From NCBI GenBank assembly GCA_040387375.1, contig JAZKDW010000008.1:1-64000 (forward strand): a stretch of DNA of 64,000 nt, read 5' to 3'. A model generated the notes under the pieces. It saw nothing but the letters and a program-made list of their open reading frames with translations, searched no databases and had not been told where the DNA came from. Within the stretch, counting starts at the first letter, position 1, and each line of letters starts with the position of its first letter. Shown one piece after another: positions 27,764-36,860 of this stretch. Origin of the DNA: JAZKDW01 sp040387375 (GTDB lineage: Bacteria > Pseudomonadota > Gammaproteobacteria > Burkholderiales > Burkholderiaceae_D). The position numbers and the translations under genes are program-made.

Positions 27764-28552
27764 TCAGAATCGCGGTTGCCGCAACCGGCGGCCGTGTGGT
27801 CTTGGTTCGGGAAGCGCCATTTTATTGTCCTTCACGCCGGGCGGCATTTTCGGGAACAGGTTGATACTCAGCCGCTTTTCCAGTTCGGCTATCGATACGA
27901 CCTGGTATTCCGACCCTGGTGCATTGGGAGCGACATACGCTGCCGCCTGCTGACTCACCGGATCATATACGGCCTTGAACAAATGTGTCGGCACCAGCAC
28001 ACGGCCATTAAGCCGTTGAATCGAATTGCCTTCGAACATGGGTCCCGTAACTACATACAATTCACCGCGATTGCGTGCGAGCGCTCTGATGCCTTCTTCA
28101 AAACCGACCCACAAATTCTGATTATTGTTCGGGTCCTGCGGGACGATATTTGCCAGCGAAAAGCTTTCGTACTGCGCGTTCCTGCTCGGCATGTCCCCCG
28201 ACGGACTCATATGGCCACGATCCAGCCCCGATCCCGAATAGTCACGCAATTCCGCGCGATCTTCCCGCGGCATCCGATGTTCCGGATGAAAGGTATTGCG
28301 CCGCTTGAGAGATTTTGCCTCCTCGACGCTGTTTGCCGTCAAGTGTTCGGCGGACCAAATCGGCGTGCGGGAGATTCCCGAATGCATCACGGCGAATGCT
28401 TCGAAACAAAGAGCGGTGGTTCTGGCAGCGAGTTTCTGGTTGATGAATTGCGGTGATGCGCCACCGGCAAAATGTTCGGGGCAGCGGGTGGATTGAGCAA
28501 GCGCGCCCTGACTGACGAACAGCGCAATGAAAAGCAGGAAAAGTCTTTTCAT
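27764..28552 (-). CDS. Secreted DNA/RNA non-specific endonuclease
   Basis: An exported nuclease of the NUC1/Serratia family with a beta-beta-alpha-metal active site. Residues 1-19 (MKRLFLLFIALFVSQGALAQ) are a signal peptide. The signature DRGHMSPSGDM holds the catalytic His, and NxxxQ-type metal-binding residues lie in NIVPQDPNNNQNLW. YVVTGPMF and VPTHLFKAVYD follow, as in the family. ATG 28552 is chosen for the signal peptide; a longer frame to 28822 has no such feature. No adjacent immunity gene is evident, so a nutritional or DNA-degrading role is more likely than a toxin. The gap 28553-28868 shows no other gene. Confidence 0.9.
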   Translation of the reverse strand: MKRLFLLFIALFVSQGALAQSTRCPEHFAGGASPQFINQKLAARTTALCFEAFAVMHSGISRTPIWSAEHLTANSVEEAKSLKRRNTFHPEHRMPREDRAELRDYSGSGLDRGHMSPSGDMPSRNAQYESFSLANIVPQDPNNNQNLWVGFEEGIRALARNRGELYVVTGPMFEGNSIQRLNGRVLVPTHLFKAVYDPVSQQAAAYVAPNAPGSEYQVVSIAELEKRLSINLFPKMPPGVKDNKMALPEPRPHGRRLRQPRF

Positions 28553-28868
28553 GAATGTTTTTCTCGTAAAAAGCACTGGGTATGAATGACGGTGTTCAAG
28601 GAAGTTCCAGACTGGAAGGTTGAAGGTGCGTCGCATTATGCATGCAGTGAAGAAACTTTGCTTGCAATGAGGAAATAAGATTGTCAGGACGGAAAAGACA
28701 AATGGACATGCATGTCTTGTTTGCTGATTTTTTTGTGATCTTTGCCGCGCCGGTATGGTCAAAAGAGCATGAGCTGAGTGTGGTGGCACGCTTGCCGATG
28801 AAGGGCAAAGTTGCGCAAACAATCAGTTCGGTGACCTTGATTTCCCATGCAGACAATGAGGTGGATCA

Positions 28869-29606
28869 ATGGACAAACTGGACAAGCGGCTGTTTGAAAA
28901 CCGACTGCAGGCTGGAGAGTTATTGGCTGAGCCCTTGAGCGTTTATCGGGGCCGATCGGATGTGATTGTGCTGGCGTTGCCGCGCGGTGGTGTTCCCGTG
29001 GCTTTTGCAGTGGCGCGCGCCCTGGATCTTCCGCTCGATGTTTTCCTGGTGCGGAAACTTGGCGTGCCGGGGTATGAAGAATTTGCGATGGGCGCGGTTG
29101 CCAGCGGTGGCTTGTATGTGCTGAAGCCGGATACGGTAGAAATGTTCGGCATCGACAATCATGTCATCGACGAGATCATCGAGCGTGAAATGCATGAACT
29201 CGAACGCCGCGAAAAATTGTATTGCGCAGGCCGCATGCTGCCGGATTTGCAGGGACGCACGATCATCCTGGTCGATGATGGCCTTGCCACCGGCTCGACC
29301 ATGCTGGCCGCGGTGTCGGCATTACGCGAAAAAAAGCCGGCGCGCCTGGTCGTCGCCGTACCGGTTGCCGCTGCGGACACTTGCAGCAGGATGCGCGCTC
29401 AGGCCGACGACGTAATCTGTCTGAGGACGCCGGAGCCATTCAATGCGGTAGGCCAGTGGTATCGGGATTTCACCCAGACTAGCGACGAGGAAGTGAAAAC
29501 ACTGCTTGCGCAGGCGCAGGATGCGCATGGTGCGCGCTTCGATGCGCCTGGCGCCGTCGTCAATAAAGCGCGTGAAGAGGGTGGTGGTGAGCAATACCGC
29601 AGGTAA
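28869..29606 (+). CDS. Phosphoribosyltransferase family protein
   Basis: A type-I PRTase fold of about 245 residues. The PRPP-binding loop is IILVDDGLATGSTMLAAV. The N-terminal part has VIVLALPRGGVPVAFAVARAL and VFLVRKLGVPGYEEFAMGAV, typical of a group often found joined to a dienelactone-hydrolase-like domain. Here that hydrolase is the next gene, 33 bases downstream. The substrate is unknown. The group commonly sits with stress proteins, as it does here. Confidence 0.88.
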   Translation: MDKLDKRLFENRLQAGELLAEPLSVYRGRSDVIVLALPRGGVPVAFAVARALDLPLDVFLVRKLGVPGYEEFAMGAVASGGLYVLKPDTVEMFGIDNHVIDEIIEREMHELERREKLYCAGRMLPDLQGRTIILVDDGLATGSTMLAAVSALREKKPARLVVAVPVAAADTCSRMRAQADDVICLRTPEPFNAVGQWYRDFTQTSDEEVKTLLAQAQDAHGARFDAPGAVVNKAREEGGGEQYRR

Positions 29607-29639
29607 GCCATCCATAACCACCTTGTTCGATAAACAGCC

Positions 29640-30317
29640 ATGGTGAGTGCAGTGGAAAAGCAGCTAATCAGGATCAGGGCCGGTTCCGCTCAATTGGAAG
29701 GCATGCTGGAAATGCCGGAGGACGCGGCCGGCGTGGTTCTCTTCGCGCATGGCAGCGGCAGCAGCCGCTTCAGCCCGCGCAATAATCATGTCGCCGGCGT
29801 GCTTCAGAACGCCGGCATTGCGACATTGTTGATTGACTTGCTGACAGAGCAGGAAGATCGGGCCGCTCAGGCGCGATTCGATATCACCCTGCTGACGCAG
29901 CGCCTTGATATGGCAGTCGACTGGTTGCGGCAGCACGAAAAGACGGGCGCGATACCGCTCGGATTGTTCGGCGCCAGTACCGGTGCCGCGGCTGCGTTGC
30001 AGGTGGCCGCGTTGCGCGGACGCGAGATTGCGGCGGTTGTATCGCGGGGTGGACGCCCTGATCTGGCGGGACAGCGTGCATTGCAAAAGGTCGTTGCGCC
30101 GACACTTCTGGTGGTCGGTGGTCTGGATGACGTGGTTATCAGGCTGAACCGCGCGGCGTACGCCGACCTGCATAGCGTGAAGCGTTTTGAAATCGTGCCG
30201 GGCGCAACCCATTTGTTTGAAGAGCCAGGCACGCTCGATGCAGTGGCTGCCCTTGCCAGGGACTGGTTTCTGCGGCATTTTTCAAAACCGCAGCAGAGCG
30301 AGAGAGCCAATGAATGA
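29640..30317 (+). CDS. Alpha/beta hydrolase (dienelactone-hydrolase-like)
   Basis: A cytoplasmic alpha/beta hydrolase of 225 residues. VVLFAHGSGSSRFSPRN holds the oxyanion-hole strand, LGLFGASTGAAAALQVA has the nucleophile Ser in G-x-S-x-G, and the C-terminal VGGLDD and GATHLFEEPG supply Asp and His. All three catalytic residues are present. In many bacteria this domain is fused to the phosphoribosyltransferase encoded just upstream. The substrate is not known. The next gene starts about 70 bases further on, so a longer operon is possible. Confidence 0.85.
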   Translation: MVSAVEKQLIRIRAGSAQLEGMLEMPEDAAGVVLFAHGSGSSRFSPRNNHVAGVLQNAGIATLLIDLLTEQEDRAAQARFDITLLTQRLDMAVDWLRQHEKTGAIPLGLFGASTGAAAALQVAALRGREIAAVVSRGGRPDLAGQRALQKVVAPTLLVVGGLDDVVIRLNRAAYADLHSVKRFEIVPGATHLFEEPGTLDAVAALARDWFLRHFSKPQQSERANE

Positions 30318-30388
30318 CCTGAAAAGGTGTCATGCCGTCGTGGCGGATGAAGCGTATCCAAACCTCTTTGAACAATCAGGAGAACATC

Positions 30389-31576
30389 GTGAAACAGGAA
30401 TCCGAGGGCAGTTTTCAAATAACGAAGTGGCTGGGCGGCATGGCACTGGGCGCTGTGGCAATGTATCTGGCGGATCCGGCGCAGGGACGGCGGCGTCGCG
30501 CATTGGCACAGGACCAGATGCGCCATTTCACAAACAAGACCAGCGATGGCATCAATGCCGCGGTGCACGACGTGGTCAACCGGCTATCCGGACTGCAGGC
30601 GCGCGTGCGGCAGATGATGGAGCGGCGTAATTACAAGCCGATCGACGACCATGTGCTGGAGGCACGCGTACGTTCCCGGCTGGGCCGTGCCGTTTCCAAC
30701 CCGCATTCGATAAACGTCGTTGCGCGGCGGGGTCAGATTACCTTGAGCGGCCCGGTCCTGGCCAGGGAGTACGCGCAGCTGATCGACATGGTGCGCGCGA
30801 TTCCTGGCGTTGCCGCCGTGCGGGATGAACTGGATGTACATGACCAGTCCAACGGCACGCCCGGTCTGCAAGGCAGGAAGCGACGCTCGAAGGCAAGGGC
30901 GGGGCTGATGCAGCAAAGCTGGCCGCCAGCCCGCATCGTGGCGACAGTGGGCGGCGGCCTGATGGCGTATTACGGCTGGAAGCAACGCTCGCCGCTCGGC
31001 ATCGCCATGGCGGCCGTTGGGGCCGGCCTGCTGTCGCGTAATCTCTTCAATCTTGATCTGGTGCAGGTGATCGGCGCGGGCGCAGGCACACAAATGCTGA
31101 ACGTGCGGAAAACGATCGAGATCGACGCCTCGCCGGAAACCGTGTTCGATGTGTGGACCCAATACCAGAACTTCCCGCATTTCATGTCGCACGTCACAGA
31201 GGTGCGCGATCTCGGGCAGCAACGTTCGCACTGGACTGTTCAGGGGCCGGCGGGCACCAGCATCGAGTGGAATGCGGTGCTGACCGACTCGGTGCGGCCG
31301 ACCAGGCTGGCCTGGGAAAGCGAGCCGGGCGCCATGGTCGACAATGCCGGCTCGGTGCATCTTGAGCCTACGGAGCATGGTACCCGTGCGACCGTGGAGA
31401 TGTCTTACAGCCCGCCCGTCGGCGCGATGGGGCAAAGCGTTGCAGCGCTGCTAGGCCGCGATCCGGCGAGGGATCTCGAGGATGATTTGCTGAAGATGAA
31501 AAATTTCATAGAGCGGGGCATTCCTACGCGCCCTTCCGCTGCGGCCGGTCTGCCGTCCGGCGGGGTGCTTCATTAA
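30389..31576 (+). CDS. Membrane-associated protein with BON domain and SRPBCC (cyclase/dehydrase) domain
   Basis: The first part has a hydrophobic stretch (ITKWLGGMALGAVAMYLADP) followed by a basic stop. A BON domain follows (about 95-150: DDHVLEARVRSRLGRAVSNP, then HSINVVARRGQITLSG), then two short hydrophobic segments (GGGLMAYYGW, GIAMAAVGAGLLSRNLF). The C-terminal half is a START/SRPBCC lipid-binding fold (VRKTIEIDASPETVFDVWTQ, then YQNFPHFMSHVTEV). GTG 30389 is chosen because AGGAG precedes it. Such BON plus polyketide-cyclase proteins occur in stress loci; the ligand is unknown. Confidence 0.8.
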   Translation: MKQESEGSFQITKWLGGMALGAVAMYLADPAQGRRRRALAQDQMRHFTNKTSDGINAAVHDVVNRLSGLQARVRQMMERRNYKPIDDHVLEARVRSRLGRAVSNPHSINVVARRGQITLSGPVLAREYAQLIDMVRAIPGVAAVRDELDVHDQSNGTPGLQGRKRRSKARAGLMQQSWPPARIVATVGGGLMAYYGWKQRSPLGIAMAAVGAGLLSRNLFNLDLVQVIGAGAGTQMLNVRKTIEIDASPETVFDVWTQYQNFPHFMSHVTEVRDLGQQRSHWTVQGPAGTSIEWNAVLTDSVRPTRLAWESEPGAMVDNAGSVHLEPTEHGTRATVEMSYSPPVGAMGQSVAALLGRDPARDLEDDLLKMKNFIERGIPTRPSAAAGLPSGGVLH

Positions 31577-31735
31577 GAAGCCAATCTCCCTATGGAGAAA
31601 GGCTTGTGGAAGTTGGAATTGAGCTTGCGCAAGCGCGACAGTAGTTCCGGTGCCACGCTCTTGAAATCAGGTGCCGGATGCCTTATACCAGTACATGCAG
31701 CAGTCAGGATTCGTGTGTCAGCCAAAGGAGGTTTT

Positions 31736-32224
31736 ATGAATATCGTCAGACGTAATGCGCCGTCTCGCGGGCTTGGACTTCGTGCCATGCCTATCGATGA
31801 TCAGTTGGGACGGGTTGTTGAAAACATGATGCAGGATTTCCTCGCGCCATTTATGCCGTATTCGGGACTTGCGGCCGGAGGGCAGGCGCAGGATATGGCA
31901 ATCGCACCACCGATCAATGTAGTGGAAACGAATAATGCTTTTGAAGTGGAAGTGGAAGTGCCAGGGGTAAGAAAGGAAGACGTCAAGGTATCGATTGATG
32001 GGCAGCGGGTGTCAATCGAAGCCGAGGCAAAACGCGAAAGCGCGCAAAAGGAAGGCGAAAACATGGTGTATGCGGAACGCACCATAAAGAAATTTTCACG
32101 CACGTTCATCTTGCCGGTCGAGGTCAATGAAGACGGTGCGCAAGCAAGGCTCGAGGATGGAATATTGAAACTGAGCTTGCCGAAAAAAGAATCGGGTCAA
32201 GCCAAGCAACTTACCGTTCAATAA
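31736..32224 (+). CDS. Small heat-shock protein (Hsp20 / alpha-crystallin)
   Basis: An ATP-independent holdase chaperone. The alpha-crystallin domain spans about 60-155: INVVETNNAFEVEVEVPGVR, KEDVKVSIDGQRVSIEAEAK, the AERTIKKFSRTFILP segment and DGILKLSLPKKE. The start ATG 31736 has a perfect AAAGGAGGT ribosome site, which rules out the longer frame beginning at 31592. The product has 162 residues. It converges on grpE with a shared hairpin between the two genes. Confidence 0.93.
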   Translation: MNIVRRNAPSRGLGLRAMPIDDQLGRVVENMMQDFLAPFMPYSGLAAGGQAQDMAIAPPINVVETNNAFEVEVEVPGVRKEDVKVSIDGQRVSIEAEAKRESAQKEGENMVYAERTIKKFSRTFILPVEVNEDGAQARLEDGILKLSLPKKESGQAKQLTVQ

Positions 32225-32240
32225 TTTTCCAGCTTTCCTG

Positions 32241-32266
32241 CAAGCCGCGCAGCAATGCGCGGCTTG
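32241..32266. terminator. Hairpin between convergent hsp20 and grpE
   Basis: A perfect 10-base stem CAAGCCGCGC / GCGCGGCTTG with a 6-base loop lies 17 bases after the hsp20 stop. The T-runs on either side are weak. It can serve both transcripts. Confidence 0.65.
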
Positions 32267-32298
32267 TCGCGGTTTATTCTCTGCCCTCTGCCGGTAGG

Positions 32299-32898
32299 CT
32301 ATTGCGAGTCCGTGCTTTTTTCATCTTGCTTTTCCTGCGCGACGGTCACCAGGGCGGGCCGCAGCAAGCGGTCTGCAATCATGTATCCCTTCTGCAGTAC
32401 GCTGATAATGGTGTTCGGATTCTGTTCTGCGGGCACCATCGATATCGCCTGATGTTTCATCGGGTCCAGTTTTTCCCCAGATACCGGATTGATCTCGGTC
32501 AGGCTATTTTTTTCAAACGCTGTTTCCATCTGCTTCAGCGTCATTTGCACACCTTGCTTCAGTGAGTCGACAGAGGGCGAATCAACGCGAAGCGCGGTCT
32601 CAAGGCTATCCTTGACCGGCACCAGCGATTCGGCGAATCCTTCAATGGCAAATTTGCTGGTGCGCGTGATGTCTTCTCGCGCGCGGCGCCGCAGGTTTTC
32701 CAGTTCTGCCTTGGCGCGCAGAAAGGCGTCTTCCATTTCCGCGGCCTTCGCTTCTGCGCTGGCGAGTTTGTCATCAACGGCATTCGAGGGGGCAACCGGT
32801 GCCATGCCTTCAGACACAGTTTCTCCCTCGGACTCTTTCGCCAGCATAGGCTGTTGCGGCGGCTGGTCTTTCTCTTCTACTTTATCCTGAGGTTCCAT
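32299..32898 (-). CDS. grpE: GrpE nucleotide exchange factor
   Basis: GrpE releases ADP from DnaK. The N-terminal region is acidic and disordered, followed by a long coiled coil (SAEAKAAEMEDAFLRAKAEL, then ENLRRRAREDITRT) and a C-terminal beta domain (NPVSGEKLDPMKHQAISMVP with VLQKGYMIADRLLRPALVTV). The 199-residue length is standard. The ribosome site is GGAGA. It is not next to dnaK/dnaJ but next to hsp20 in a stress group, with the YegD-like Hsp70 10 kb away. Confidence 0.93.
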   Translation of the reverse strand: MEPQDKVEEKDQPPQQPMLAKESEGETVSEGMAPVAPSNAVDDKLASAEAKAAEMEDAFLRAKAELENLRRRAREDITRTSKFAIEGFAESLVPVKDSLETALRVDSPSVDSLKQGVQMTLKQMETAFEKNSLTEINPVSGEKLDPMKHQAISMVPAEQNPNTIISVLQKGYMIADRLLRPALVTVAQEKQDEKSTDSQ

Positions 32899-33104
32899 GG
32901 AAAAATCTCCAGTGATGAAAGATCAGGGTTGGACAAACAAGCCATAAAAAAAATACAGGAAATTCTCCGTATTCTTTGCAATTGGCGCGTTTGATCAAAC
33001 AAACCTGCACTGACTTGTTTCAGGGACAGTGATTCCAGACCGGGAATTCAGGGTACGAGACAGGCAGCAAGCGAGGGGGGCCTGCATAGGCCCGAAACCC
33101 GGAG

Positions 33105-33431
33105 TTATTGCTTTTTCAGGGGGTCGGGCGTCGAATGATTGTTGACTTGTCCAGGCATCGGCATCGAGACGGATTCTTCCGCCTTGCTCAATTCCTTGGG
33201 ACTAGCCTGGCTTGCCGTATCTGACGTTTTACCTGCGGAGGCATCCGGCGCAGCCGGCTTCATACTCGCATCCGAGGCCGGCATCGCGCCTGGCGGCAGG
33301 GCTTCCGATTTGCCGCTGTCGTTTATTACTGCGGTCGATGAGACCGGTTTTGGCGGCTGGTTAATTTTGTCACAGCCGGCAAGTAGCGCGACCATCAAAA
33401 AAGCTGCACATATTGGACGAATTGCGGACAT
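33105..33431 (-). CDS. Small putative lipoprotein
   Basis: From ATG 33431 the signal MSAIRPICAAFLMVALLAGC ends in lipobox LLAGC. The remaining 90 residues are rich in Ser, Ala, Pro, Lys and Asp and look disordered, ending PDPLKKQ. No fold is recognised. The segment 32899-33104 between this gene and grpE shows no gene. Confidence 0.65.
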   Translation of the reverse strand: MSAIRPICAAFLMVALLAGCDKINQPPKPVSSTAVINDSGKSEALPPGAMPASDASMKPAAPDASAGKTSDTASQASPKELSKAEESVSMPMPGQVNNHSTPDPLKKQ

Positions 33432-33586
33432 ATCCACTCCTGGTAAAGTAAGGCTTTTCCCTGTAGCAGGCACGTCATCCTCAGCACTTGCTGTATGCGA
33501 CCTGTTCGATCAGACTAGTTTTGCTGCAGCACCACGCCGCCGCCGGATCATGCCCGGCGGCAGGCGTCTGCGTTCCCTGGCTGTAA

Positions 33587-33937
33587 TTAACGCAGGCGCA
33601 GCAGATGACGAATCAGAAATCCGGCGGCAACTGCGATGGCGAGCGAAGTGACCGGCTTGTCACGAACACGCACGCGCGCGTCGGCGATCACATTTTCCTG
33701 CACGTCTTTCAACTGGCCCAGTTTTTCGGAAAGGACTGCCGCAGCCTGTGTCAGCGAACTGGAAAGTTTGTCAACCGTCGCGTGGGCGCCAGCGGAAATG
33801 CTGTCTACCGTAGGATGTGCCGCTTCAGACACCTTGTCGATCGTATTGTGGACACCGGATTTGGCATGATCAACCTTGCTCTCCCAGGTGCCGTTTGCGC
33901 CGTTTGGACCTGCCGGTAAAATAGTTGGTGTTTCCAT
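33587..33937 (-). CDS. DUF883-like membrane-anchored protein
   Basis: The 116-residue protein consists of amphipathic helices (SKVDHAKSGVHNTIDKVSEA, SAGAHATVDKLSSSLTQAAA) and ends with a single membrane segment KPVTSLAIAVAAGFLIRHLL. This layout is that of the ElaB/YqjD (DUF883) group, which anchor at the inner membrane and associate with ribosomes in stationary phase in E. coli. Upstream lies the DUF429 gene; the neighbourhood is stress-related. Confidence 0.7.
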   Translation of the reverse strand: METPTILPAGPNGANGTWESKVDHAKSGVHNTIDKVSEAAHPTVDSISAGAHATVDKLSSSLTQAAAVLSEKLGQLKDVQENVIADARVRVRDKPVTSLAIAVAAGFLIRHLLRLR

Positions 33938-34058
33938 GATGTTTCCTTTGAAGAGGGTGAGGAGTCAGTTCGGACACGTGACATTGATCACGGACCATGT
34001 CTCACGTTAATTCAAAGTTGCCGGGATTTCAGTTCGGTAGCGAACATAGGGCCTCCGT

Positions 34059-34859
34059 TCAACACCCGACGATCCAGCCCTCAAGCGGATCGAACGCTGG
34101 CATGCCGAATTGCGCATCGCGACGCTGCCATGCCCAGGCCGCAAGCAGTCCGCACAGGGCGGCATCGAGCAGGTCGCCGCTGGCATCGTCGATCAGGGCG
34201 TCGGCATGTGGGCCGGCAGCCAGGCGGATGCCGAGTGGATAGGCACCGCTTTGCAAGGTGTCGACAATCTGGATACGCGCGCTGCGCCGTTCAGGTGTCT
34301 GTTTGGCACGCTCGTCATTCTTGTAGGATGACCTGGTGATGGAGCGCGCGACCATGCCCGGATAAGCCTCGAATGCGGTGCGCAATGGATCGCCTGCGTG
34401 CATGGTGTACACCGACAGTCCCGCCGCCAGCAGTCGTGGCACGCCTGCGTGCAGCATATAAGCCACCGGCGGATTGACCCACTTCATCGGCGACGACGAG
34501 CCGGCCGGAAGGTCGGTGGCGCGATGGGCAAACTTGCGGCCGACCGGCCGCGCATCACAAAACGCCTGGAAGGTGCTGCGCAATTCGGCACGGGACAGCG
34601 AGGCAATGCGGCCAATCAGCGCTTCCCATTCGGTAGGCCAGCCGAGGGTTTCCACCAGCTCGCGTGGCAATGAAAACGGGAAATCGAATGCGCCCAGCCA
34701 TGGCCCCGGCCGGCGCAGCCAGGCATCGAACTGCACGAAATCATGCAATGCGTTCAATTCCTCCAGCCGGAACGTGTCCCCATCCAGCGTGCCTGAGGCG
34801 ATGGTGATCGCCTTGCGCCGGGTGGGGGCGGAGGTGAAATCGATGCCATGCAGTTTCAT
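34059..34859 (-). CDS. DUF429 family protein
   Basis: A 266-residue protein of a family with a predicted RNase-H-like nuclease fold. It begins MKLHGIDFTSAPTRRKAITI, with Asp7 at the position expected for the first metal ligand. FDFPFSLPRELV, TFEAYPG-like (TAFEAYPGMVA) and ASGDLLDAALCGLLAAW follow, the last with a conserved Asp pair. Its function is not established. It lies 10 bases upstream of minE on the same strand but in the opposite reading order: minE transcription enters it, so it may be the last gene of the min transcript. Confidence 0.75.
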   Translation of the reverse strand: MKLHGIDFTSAPTRRKAITIASGTLDGDTFRLEELNALHDFVQFDAWLRRPGPWLGAFDFPFSLPRELVETLGWPTEWEALIGRIASLSRAELRSTFQAFCDARPVGRKFAHRATDLPAGSSSPMKWVNPPVAYMLHAGVPRLLAAGLSVYTMHAGDPLRTAFEAYPGMVARSITRSSYKNDERAKQTPERRSARIQIVDTLQSGAYPLGIRLAAGPHADALIDDASGDLLDAALCGLLAAWAWQRRDAQFGMPAFDPLEGWIVGC

Positions 34860-34869
34860 GGCAGGACAT

Positions 34870-35133
34870 TTACTTGCCGGATACGACGTCCGGCAGCACC
34901 ACGTTCACATCCAGCACTTCGAGATTGCCCTGGCGATCGAGCGAAATCTTGATGTCGTCTGCATTGACATTGGTATATTTCGAGATCACGGCAATCAGTT
35001 CCTTGTGCAGCGCCGGCAGGAAATCCGGACCGGCACGGCCGTTACGCTCGCGCGCGATAATGATCTGAAGGCGTTCCTTGGCGGCGTTCGCAGTCTTTGG
35101 TTTGGTATTGAATAAGAAGGATAGGAGTGCCAT
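34870..35133 (-). CDS. minE: Cell division topological specificity factor MinE
   Basis: MinE stimulates MinD ATPase at midcell and drives pole-to-pole oscillation. The N-terminal membrane-binding helix is MALLSFLFNTKPKTANAAKE, with the MinD-contacting RLQIIIARER right behind it. The C-terminal topological domain has LPALHKELIAVISKYTNV and LEVLDVNVVLP. The length of 87 residues is standard. ATG 35133 lies one base after the minD stop codon and is preceded by AAGTGAGAT. Confidence 0.95.
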   Translation of the reverse strand: MALLSFLFNTKPKTANAAKERLQIIIARERNGRAGPDFLPALHKELIAVISKYTNVNADDIKISLDRQGNLEVLDVNVVLPDVVSGK

Positions 35134-35134
35134 C

Positions 35135-35950
35135 TCACTTGCCTTTGAAAATTCTTTGGAAAAATCCGGGCTTTTCGTAATTCGTAAAGCGCATCGGAAC
35201 ATCCTCGCCGAGAAAACGGGACACCACATCCAGATAAGCGTGCGAGACATCGCTGCCCTCGATATGGATGGCCGGATTGCCCTGGTTGGAGGCGTGCAGC
35301 ACAGACTCCGATTCGGGGATGATGCCGATCAGCGGGATGCGCAGGATTTCCTGGACATCGGTATAAGACAACATCTCGCCGGCGTCGACCCGTTTCGGTG
35401 AGTAGCGGGTAATCAGCAGGTGCTCCTTGACAGGCTCGCCGCCATTTTGCGCGCGGCGCGACTTGGCCTGGATAATGCCGAGGATACGGTCGGAGTCGCG
35501 TACCGAGGACACTTCAGGATTGGTCACGATAATCGCCTCATCGGCAAACGTCAGCGCCATTACGGCGCCGCGTTCGATGCCGGCGGGCGAGTCGCAGATG
35601 ATGTATTCGAATCCCATCGCGACCAGATCATTCAATACGCGCTCGACGCCGTCTTCGGTCAACGCATCCTTGTCGCGGGTCTGGGAGGCTGGCAGCACGA
35701 ACAGGTTTTCGCAATGCTTGTCCTTGATCAGGGCCTGGTTCAGGGTGGCTTCCTTGTTGACCACATTGATCAGGTCATAGACCACGCGCCGTTCACAGCC
35801 CATGATCAGGTCCAGGTTGCGCAGGCCAACGTCGAAATCCAGAACGGCGGTTTTATGTCCGCGCAAGGCAAGACCTGATGCAAAACTGGCGCTGGAGGTG
35901 GTTTTGCCGACGCCGCCTTTGCCGGACGTGATGACTATGATTTTTGCCAC
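35135..35950 (-). CDS. minD: Septum site-determining ATPase MinD
   Basis: A membrane-associated ParA/MinD ATPase that recruits MinC. The deviant Walker A is ITSGKGGVGKTTSSASFASG with the signature Lys. AVLDFDVGLRNLDLIMGC and the Walker B region FEYIICDSPAGIE follow. The C-terminal amphipathic membrane-targeting helix is YEKPGFFQRIFKGK. The GTG at 35950, with GGAG upstream, gives VAKIIVITSGKGG, equal to the known N-terminus. It sits between minC and minE. Confidence 0.96.
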   Translation of the reverse strand: MAKIIVITSGKGGVGKTTSSASFASGLALRGHKTAVLDFDVGLRNLDLIMGCERRVVYDLINVVNKEATLNQALIKDKHCENLFVLPASQTRDKDALTEDGVERVLNDLVAMGFEYIICDSPAGIERGAVMALTFADEAIIVTNPEVSSVRDSDRILGIIQAKSRRAQNGGEPVKEHLLITRYSPKRVDAGEMLSYTDVQEILRIPLIGIIPESESVLHASNQGNPAIHIEGSDVSHAYLDVVSRFLGEDVPMRFTNYEKPGFFQRIFKGK

Positions 35951-35981
35951 AAACAAACTCCTTAATAAAAAAACAGGGTAA

Positions 35982-36749
35982 TCAGGACCGCGCCACGGTA
36001 TTTATCGCCGTCACGTCAAGTCGGTCGCCGGACAGGCGGATCTGGGCCGGGCTCTGTGCCAGGCCTTCGGGTAAACCATTTTCAAAGGTACGGTAGATGC
36101 CTGCGATCGATACCAGTTCAGCTTCCATCGACAGCGCAAAAATCCGGGCGTCGGCATTGCCGCTGGCGCCGGCCAGCGCGCGGCCGCGCAACGGCGCGTA
36201 TACATGGATGCTGCCGTCGGCAATCAGTTCGGCGCCATTGTTGACGGCGGCTGTCACGATCAGGTCGCAGCCTTGGGCATAAATGCGCTGGCCGGCGCGC
36301 ACCGGCGTGTCGATGATCATTGTGCCAGACATGGCTGGCGCGAAAGCGGCACGGGGTGCGGGCGCAACAGGCAGGGCAGCCGGCGCAGGCGCAGCGGTTG
36401 GCTCTGCCTCCACTGCTTCCTGGCGAGGTTTTGCAACCAGGTCCAGACTGAGGCCGTGCGCCAGGATATCGGCTTCCATGGCCGTTGCGGCATGACGCAC
36501 GGCGACAGGATTCAGACGGTAGGCTTTGAACAGGCTGATCAATGCCGCCCAGTCGGGGCGGGTCCGGTCATCAAGCTGTCCCACATCCAGGATGGCAAAC
36601 TCATCATCGAAATAATCGGATTCGCCACCCGTCATTTCATGCATTGCCTGGTCCAGCACATTGATGTCGGCATCGCGCAGGATCGCGGCGACGGCGACGA
36701 CGGTTGAAATCTTGATTTCTATTGGCTTGCGTTGTTGAGTCTTTGACAT
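35982..36749 (-). CDS. minC: Septum site-determining protein MinC
   Basis: MinC inhibits FtsZ ring assembly away from midcell. The N-terminal FtsZ-binding domain (about 1-110) has PIEIKISTVVAVAAIL and EFAILDVGQLD. A Pro/Ala-rich linker (AAPAPAALPVAPAPRA) connects to the beta-helix domain, which binds MinD and contains RAGQRIYAQGCDLIVTAAVN, NGAELIADGSIHVYAPLRG and ISIAGIYRTF-like segments. It is the first gene of minCDE. The upstream gap 36750-36860 probably carries the promoter; the repeat at 36861 follows. Confidence 0.95.
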   Translation of the reverse strand: MSKTQQRKPIEIKISTVVAVAAILRDADINVLDQAMHEMTGGESDYFDDEFAILDVGQLDDRTRPDWAALISLFKAYRLNPVAVRHAATAMEADILAHGLSLDLVAKPRQEAVEAEPTAAPAPAALPVAPAPRAAFAPAMSGTMIIDTPVRAGQRIYAQGCDLIVTAAVNNGAELIADGSIHVYAPLRGRALAGASGNADARIFALSMEAELVSIAGIYRTFENGLPEGLAQSPAQIRLSGDRLDVTAINTVARS

Positions 36750-36860
36750 GAGGCTGGCAGGGTTGGCTATTTTCAGGATCTTTTACAAGATCCGGCATGA
36801 ATCAAACAGCACGATCCGCTGTGCGGTAGCGCGCAATCCGAAGTAAAACGGGTGGGGACT

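Noticed and set aside
27764..28552. Secreted endonuclease as a bacteriocin or contact-dependent toxin
   Set aside because: It has a simple signal peptide, no delivery domain and no immunity gene beside it.
32241..32266. Hsp20-grpE hairpin as a heat-sensing RNA element
   Set aside because: It lies at the 3' ends of both genes, not in a leader, so it fits a terminator better.
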